Shown piece after piece: positions 60,154-64,000 of a DNA stretch of 64,000 bases. The DNA is taken from NCBI GenBank assembly GCA_040954595.2, contig CM082582.2:11036001-11100000 (forward strand). Reading direction: 5' to 3'. Both the position numbers and the translations under genes were made by a program. The notes under the pieces were generated by a model. The model made no database searches. It saw nothing but the letters and a program-made list of their open reading frames with translations, and had not been told where the DNA came from. This DNA is from Balanoglossus misakiensis. Taxonomy: Eukaryota; Hemichordata. Position 1 is the first letter of the stretch, and each line of letters opens with the position of its first letter.

Positions 60154-61368
60154 CATTTCCCTAGGTAGTAGTGTATCTTTAATCCACCTAGGAAATTATT
60201 ACAAATTCTCAGTTGTACAAAGAGCCATTAAAAATGCTTTCATGTATGTAACATTGTTGTAAAAAAAACATCCATCATGTAATGTTAACTAGCAGTGCTT
60301 TTGCCATTTTGTGAAATTTTGTGAGATGATAAAACTATATCAATAAGCTGCCAGTATACACTGATCAACAAGTTCTTCTAAGCCTCTGAGTCTGAAAAGC
60401 AGCGATGTAGCGTCTAATTTCGATTTTTACATCATTAGCATATAAAAAGTTTTGTCTTCAGAGAAAAAAGTTCCTTCCTTAATAAAAAAACAACAACAAA
60501 TATTTGAGTGATATATACTCCTTAGCAGTGCAAATGAAGTTTAGGAATGTTCAGATTGTAACATAGAGTTTGTCAGTTCCAAACATAATGCTGCCCCCCC
60601 CCCCACTAAATCTACACTACCTTTCTATTTTGCCGTTTGTTTGTTCAGCTGTTATATACATCTTCAAATCCAGAAACAAATCTGCCGTTTGGACTCTGGG
60701 ATGGCCAAAAATTCTTTGAATCTTACCCTAAACCTGCCTAAACAAAACAGAACATGGTGACAACACAAGAACCAGCACCGTGACAATCCCAGGCCCGGGG
60801 ATAATTTACAACTGCAATACTGGGACCAACTGCACCACTGAAAATGATTCTGGCATTGATACTCTATAACCTGTGGCTGCAGCAAGTTTCTAGTCTTTTA
60901 ATTACGCCCCATACCACACAAACTGACAGAAATTGATTCACTATTCACCATGCACTGTCACTTTCTCAAAATTATTTAAAGAAACTCCATGTTTCTACAA
61001 ATCAACATATGATCAAAGGTATATACATTAATGTTTCCTTCTTCAATTCAAATTCCATGATGATAATTTGTGACTAAGATTTTCATAAGTATATTATATT
61101 TATATAATTATCTAAATACAGCATTGTTGTATGGATTTCTATAGAGAACATATGTATAACATGTGTCAAGGTGTTTCTAAATATGCATACACCAGGCAAG
61201 TAAGTAAGTAAATAACTATCCCACTGACATCAGCCAGTATAAAGTAACAGAAATGCACTAATGTGGCCTTTGTGTTGTAAGTTTATAAAAATAAAGTGTT
61301 ACATCAAAATCAAATTCTTTGCATCTGAAGTCAAACTCCAAAATACTTTCGAGAGGTTGTCAAGGTCC

Positions 61369-64000
61369 CTAAACAAAAACGTAACCCTCTCCTTCAAGGT
61401 CGATTTCAGGGCTGAGTTCGTCTTCAGATCGCCCCTCTGTTCCTTGAGAGTCAGATGATTCACCTCTGACCTTTGAACTCTCTGCTGTCTCCCCGGCTTT
61501 GGGGGTCCCCTTGTCTGCACCTTCTTTGACCTCAGCGGTTGGCTTGACCGACGTCTTGGCCACACCTTTCTCCGTGTCACCGGTCGCCCTGTCGCCTTTA
61601 CCCTGGTCTGGCGTCTCAGTCTCCGGCTTTTGTTTCGCGACTTGTTCCACCTTCTCTGGTTCTGCCTTCGCCGTTTCTCGCCCGTTTTTCTCTTCTGGAA
61701 TGGAGGCCTCTTTCTGCTGCCCCAGCTCCTTGGGTTTGGTAGCTTGTCCCACTGACTTGGACCTTGGTGGAACTTCTGCGGCTGAAAGAATTCACGGGAC
61801 CACTTATTAGAATCCAGGTCATGTGACATGAGCATGTCATGTGATATCAAGTCATGTGTATGTGTGACATGAACAATTTTTAAACAGTTTGTGTACATAT
61901 GGGCTATGTTGAGACATATTTAACAATGACCCAATGGAGCTGAACAAGAAACCATGCTTGATTCACATAAAGATACAGACAGAATAGCCAAAAGTGACAG
62001 ATAGTGGATCTATAATTACCCTTGTTTTAGCATACCATGTATCCAGTGTGGGCATGAAAGTATGGGATTATGCATACATGCATGGCAAGTCAAGACTCAC
62101 CTCGACCTTGATGTTGATATGGCAGGCCTAACCCTAGGCCTGTCCTGGCTCTAACCCTGGGGTGTACTACACGTACATGTACAATGTATAGATGACATTG
62201 GGTGACGGCAGTCAATGTGTTAATGGAAGGGGGAGAGAAATATGGCACAGATAAAGAGAGGGAGACAAAATATGCGAAAAGGGAGTAAGAGATAAGGGAG
62301 GAATTTGATAGACGAGAGATTTAAAAAGATGATTACAAAAAGTGGAAAAGATGAAATCATTTTTATTAGTATTTTAAGATATGATATATCACGTGCATGT
62401 AAATATGCCATTGCATGGTGTACAATTCAAGATGGAGGGCATTTTCATAGGTGACAGGTTATTCTTGACAAATTGTCTGCGTGCATACCCAGAAGTGCCA
62501 GACAGGATTTTTTGTTATTTCCTTTCTTCAAGTAAAATTGCAGAAGGAAAGACACACAGAAACAGGTTTTTCTTTTTAAAATATGGTTCAGGATATGCTG
62601 GATTAATAAATGATCTCAATATTTACCCGAATCAGTGGTGTCTGTGTTCATTTTGGACAGCGAGTTCGACCTAGGCTTCTCTGCTTCTTCATCCCCTGCT
62701 TGTCTCTCTATGGTGTTGATCTGTTTAGCTCTGTCTTTCACCGACATCTTCTGCTGTGTTTCTCTGACCACCCCTTCGTTTTTGGGCCGGGCTGGCTTGG
62801 TCGGGGCCGGTGTCTTTGCAACGGTCGGGGGTGAGTCTGGTAAACGGAAAGGCAATACAGGGGGAATTTATTTGAGGTGTGAGACAACAAACCGACAAAA
62901 CAACCAAATGGGAAACTTGATTAAATTACACAGGGCTTGTGGCTATAATCGGCACCAAACGCAAATGTTTTCTTACCTTGCTTTATAGAACCAGGTTTTT
63001 TCAAAAGTGATGGTTTGGGTTTGATTGGAGGAGGAGGTTTTGGTCTGTTTTTTCGGCTGGAAGGTGGTGATGGTGTGGCTACGTTACTTGGCGTTTGCTG
63101 TGTAGTGGGCTGTGAAGGAGCAGTTGGCTTTTTGGCTAATGGTGGCGAGGACCTCTCTGCTGCCTTGATTTGTGGCTGTGAAGTCGCAGTTGGTTTTCTG
63201 CCTGGTGGTGGTGATGGGGTTTGGACGTTACTGGGTGCTTGTGGTGTAATGGTTGGCTTTCTGCCTATTGGTGGTGATGGTGTTGCCGGCTTGCCAGATG
63301 CTTGCTGTATGGCTGCTGGCTTTTTGCTTAGTGGTGGTGTTGAGGGTGCCTCTTTGTTGATGGGTGCTTGCTGCGTGGCTGCTTGCGGCTTTTTGCTCGG
63401 CGGTGGTGACTGTGTCACTGCGGCACCTGGTGCTTCTGCAGCAACTGACTCGTGTTGCGGTTGTACAGGAGGTGTCGCTTTGACTTGGGTGGTGTCAGGT
63501 TTGCGTGTCTCGGGAAGTTTGGGCGAAGATGGTGGTGCCACCGTCTCGGGTTCATTCTTCTTTTGGGGCTCCTCGGTTTTGGCCGGTTCTGGTTCAACGC
63601 TCGGCTGCTTTTGTGATTCAGCTGGTTCCACTTTGGCAGTCGTCGTTGTCGTTGTGTCAGGCTCCGAAGTCGACGACTGAATCACTGCTTTGAGTTCATT
63701 CTCCTTAGCTGGCTCTTCATCTGCTTTGACAGGTTCTGGTTCAGATTTCTGCTGCTCTGGTGCCTTAGCTGCCATCCTATTGACAGTCTCATCATCTTTA
63801 GGCTTCTCAGCAACTTTGACCGGCTCTTCTACAGTGACTGCCTGAGGTTCCTCCTTACCAGCTGATTCATCAGCAGCTTCCACTGATTCTGCTTCTGAAC
63901 TGACTTTGACCACCATGCCTGGCAGTGCTACTGGCTGCTGCTCTACTCTCTTGGGCAGCAGGTCGGCTTCAGCTTCATCTGCCTTTTCAGATCCCGCCGG
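61369..64000 (-). CDS. Gene G: Pro/Glu-rich protein with repeated SH3-ligand-like motifs (5' partial)
   Basis: Three exons are visible: 64000-62977 (open to the window edge), 62836-62627 and 61781-61369, joined in phase 1. The first is low complexity: an acidic Glu/Lys/Pro/Thr half, then six spaced copies of a T/S-P-P-x-x-K/R-K-P motif (SPPPSKKP, TPPLSKKP, SPPIGRKP, SPPPGRKP, SPPLAKKP, SPPSSRKN). A basic-proline stretch KPPPPIKPKP follows. The second has MSVKDRAKQIN, a short helix-like segment seen in several cytoskeletal regulators. The last is acidic and ends GEGYVFV. No signal peptide or TM helix is visible, so a cytoplasmic scaffold or actin regulator that binds SH3 proteins is the best guess. 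I do not recognise the family; the N-terminus, where folded domains may lie, is outside the window. Confidence 0.7.

Larger units (their letters stand above)
59093..61368. other. intergenic region between genes F and G
   Basis: Converging 3' ends of F and G. It contains the gene F polyA candidate, a CA repeat (60119-60150) and a run of 11 C (60594-60604). No gene is supported; I find no clear polyA signal for gene G. Confidence 0.55.

Noticed and set aside
63015-63680. 221-residue Gly/Val-rich plus-strand frame
   Set aside because: Antisense shadow of the proline-rich exon of gene G.
1-64000. CRISPR array, bacterial operons or integrated virus
   Set aside because: No regular repeat-spacer pattern, no operon-like packing and no viral protein frames; the window is ordinary animal nuclear DNA.

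Overview
This window is nuclear DNA from an invertebrate animal. Genes are split by GT-AG introns, intergenic DNA is AT-rich with microsatellites and small terminal-inverted-repeat (TIR) elements, and most proteins are built from extracellular animal modules (CUB, LDLa, LDLR-B/YWTD, EGF, HYR, sushi, SEA, GCC2/GCC3, VWA, pentraxin). A polydom (SVEP1)-like gene, LRP-like propellers and an intronless B4GALNT-type glycosyltransferase suggest a marine deuterostome. I favour amphioxus (Branchiostoma), but that is inference; a hemichordate or another lophotrochozoan/deuterostome cannot be excluded from sequence alone.

Layout. (A) 3.07-7.53 kb, plus strand: the last two exons of a receptor (LDLa, then TM and a Pro/His-rich tail); earlier exons are not visible. 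(B) 11.7-24.5 kb, plus strand: a complete four-exon CUB-LDLa-TM receptor, with a TATA promoter and a 10.5-kb first intron. A and B are tandem relatives. (C) 27.0-28.1 kb, minus strand: a three-exon secreted 195-aa protein of unknown family with eight cysteines. (D) 29.36-39.59 kb, minus strand: 24 exons, 1577 aa. It has three YWTD propeller-EGF units as in LRP5/6, then EGF, HYR-like, HYR, sushi, an undescribed module, GCC2, TM and tail. (E) 41.08-55.24 kb, minus strand: 25 exons, 2310 aa. It follows the polydom order (VWA, EGF, GCC2, sushi x3, HYR x2, sushi, the same module, GCC2 x3, EGFs, pentraxin), but then has eight EGFs, a SEA domain, GCC2, TM and a tyrosine-rich cytoplasmic tail. (F) 57.57-59.09 kb, plus strand: an intronless type II membrane glycosyltransferase. 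(G) 61.37-64.0 kb, minus strand: the 3' end of a Pro/Glu-rich protein with repeated SH3-ligand-like motifs; it runs off the window.

The most notable signal is the D/E pair. The two neighbouring co-oriented receptors have unrelated N-termini but share the five-exon order HYR-HYR-sushi-module-GCC2. They also share a GCC2-TM exon junction and related tyrosine motifs in their tails. All introns in these shared blocks are phase 1, so D looks like a chimera of LRP-type propellers and a polydom core on a signalling-type membrane anchor.

Exon boundaries were derived by hand from splice sites and reading-frame continuity. For B, C, D and E the summed exon lengths give an exact open frame from start to stop. 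No transcript or homology search was available.
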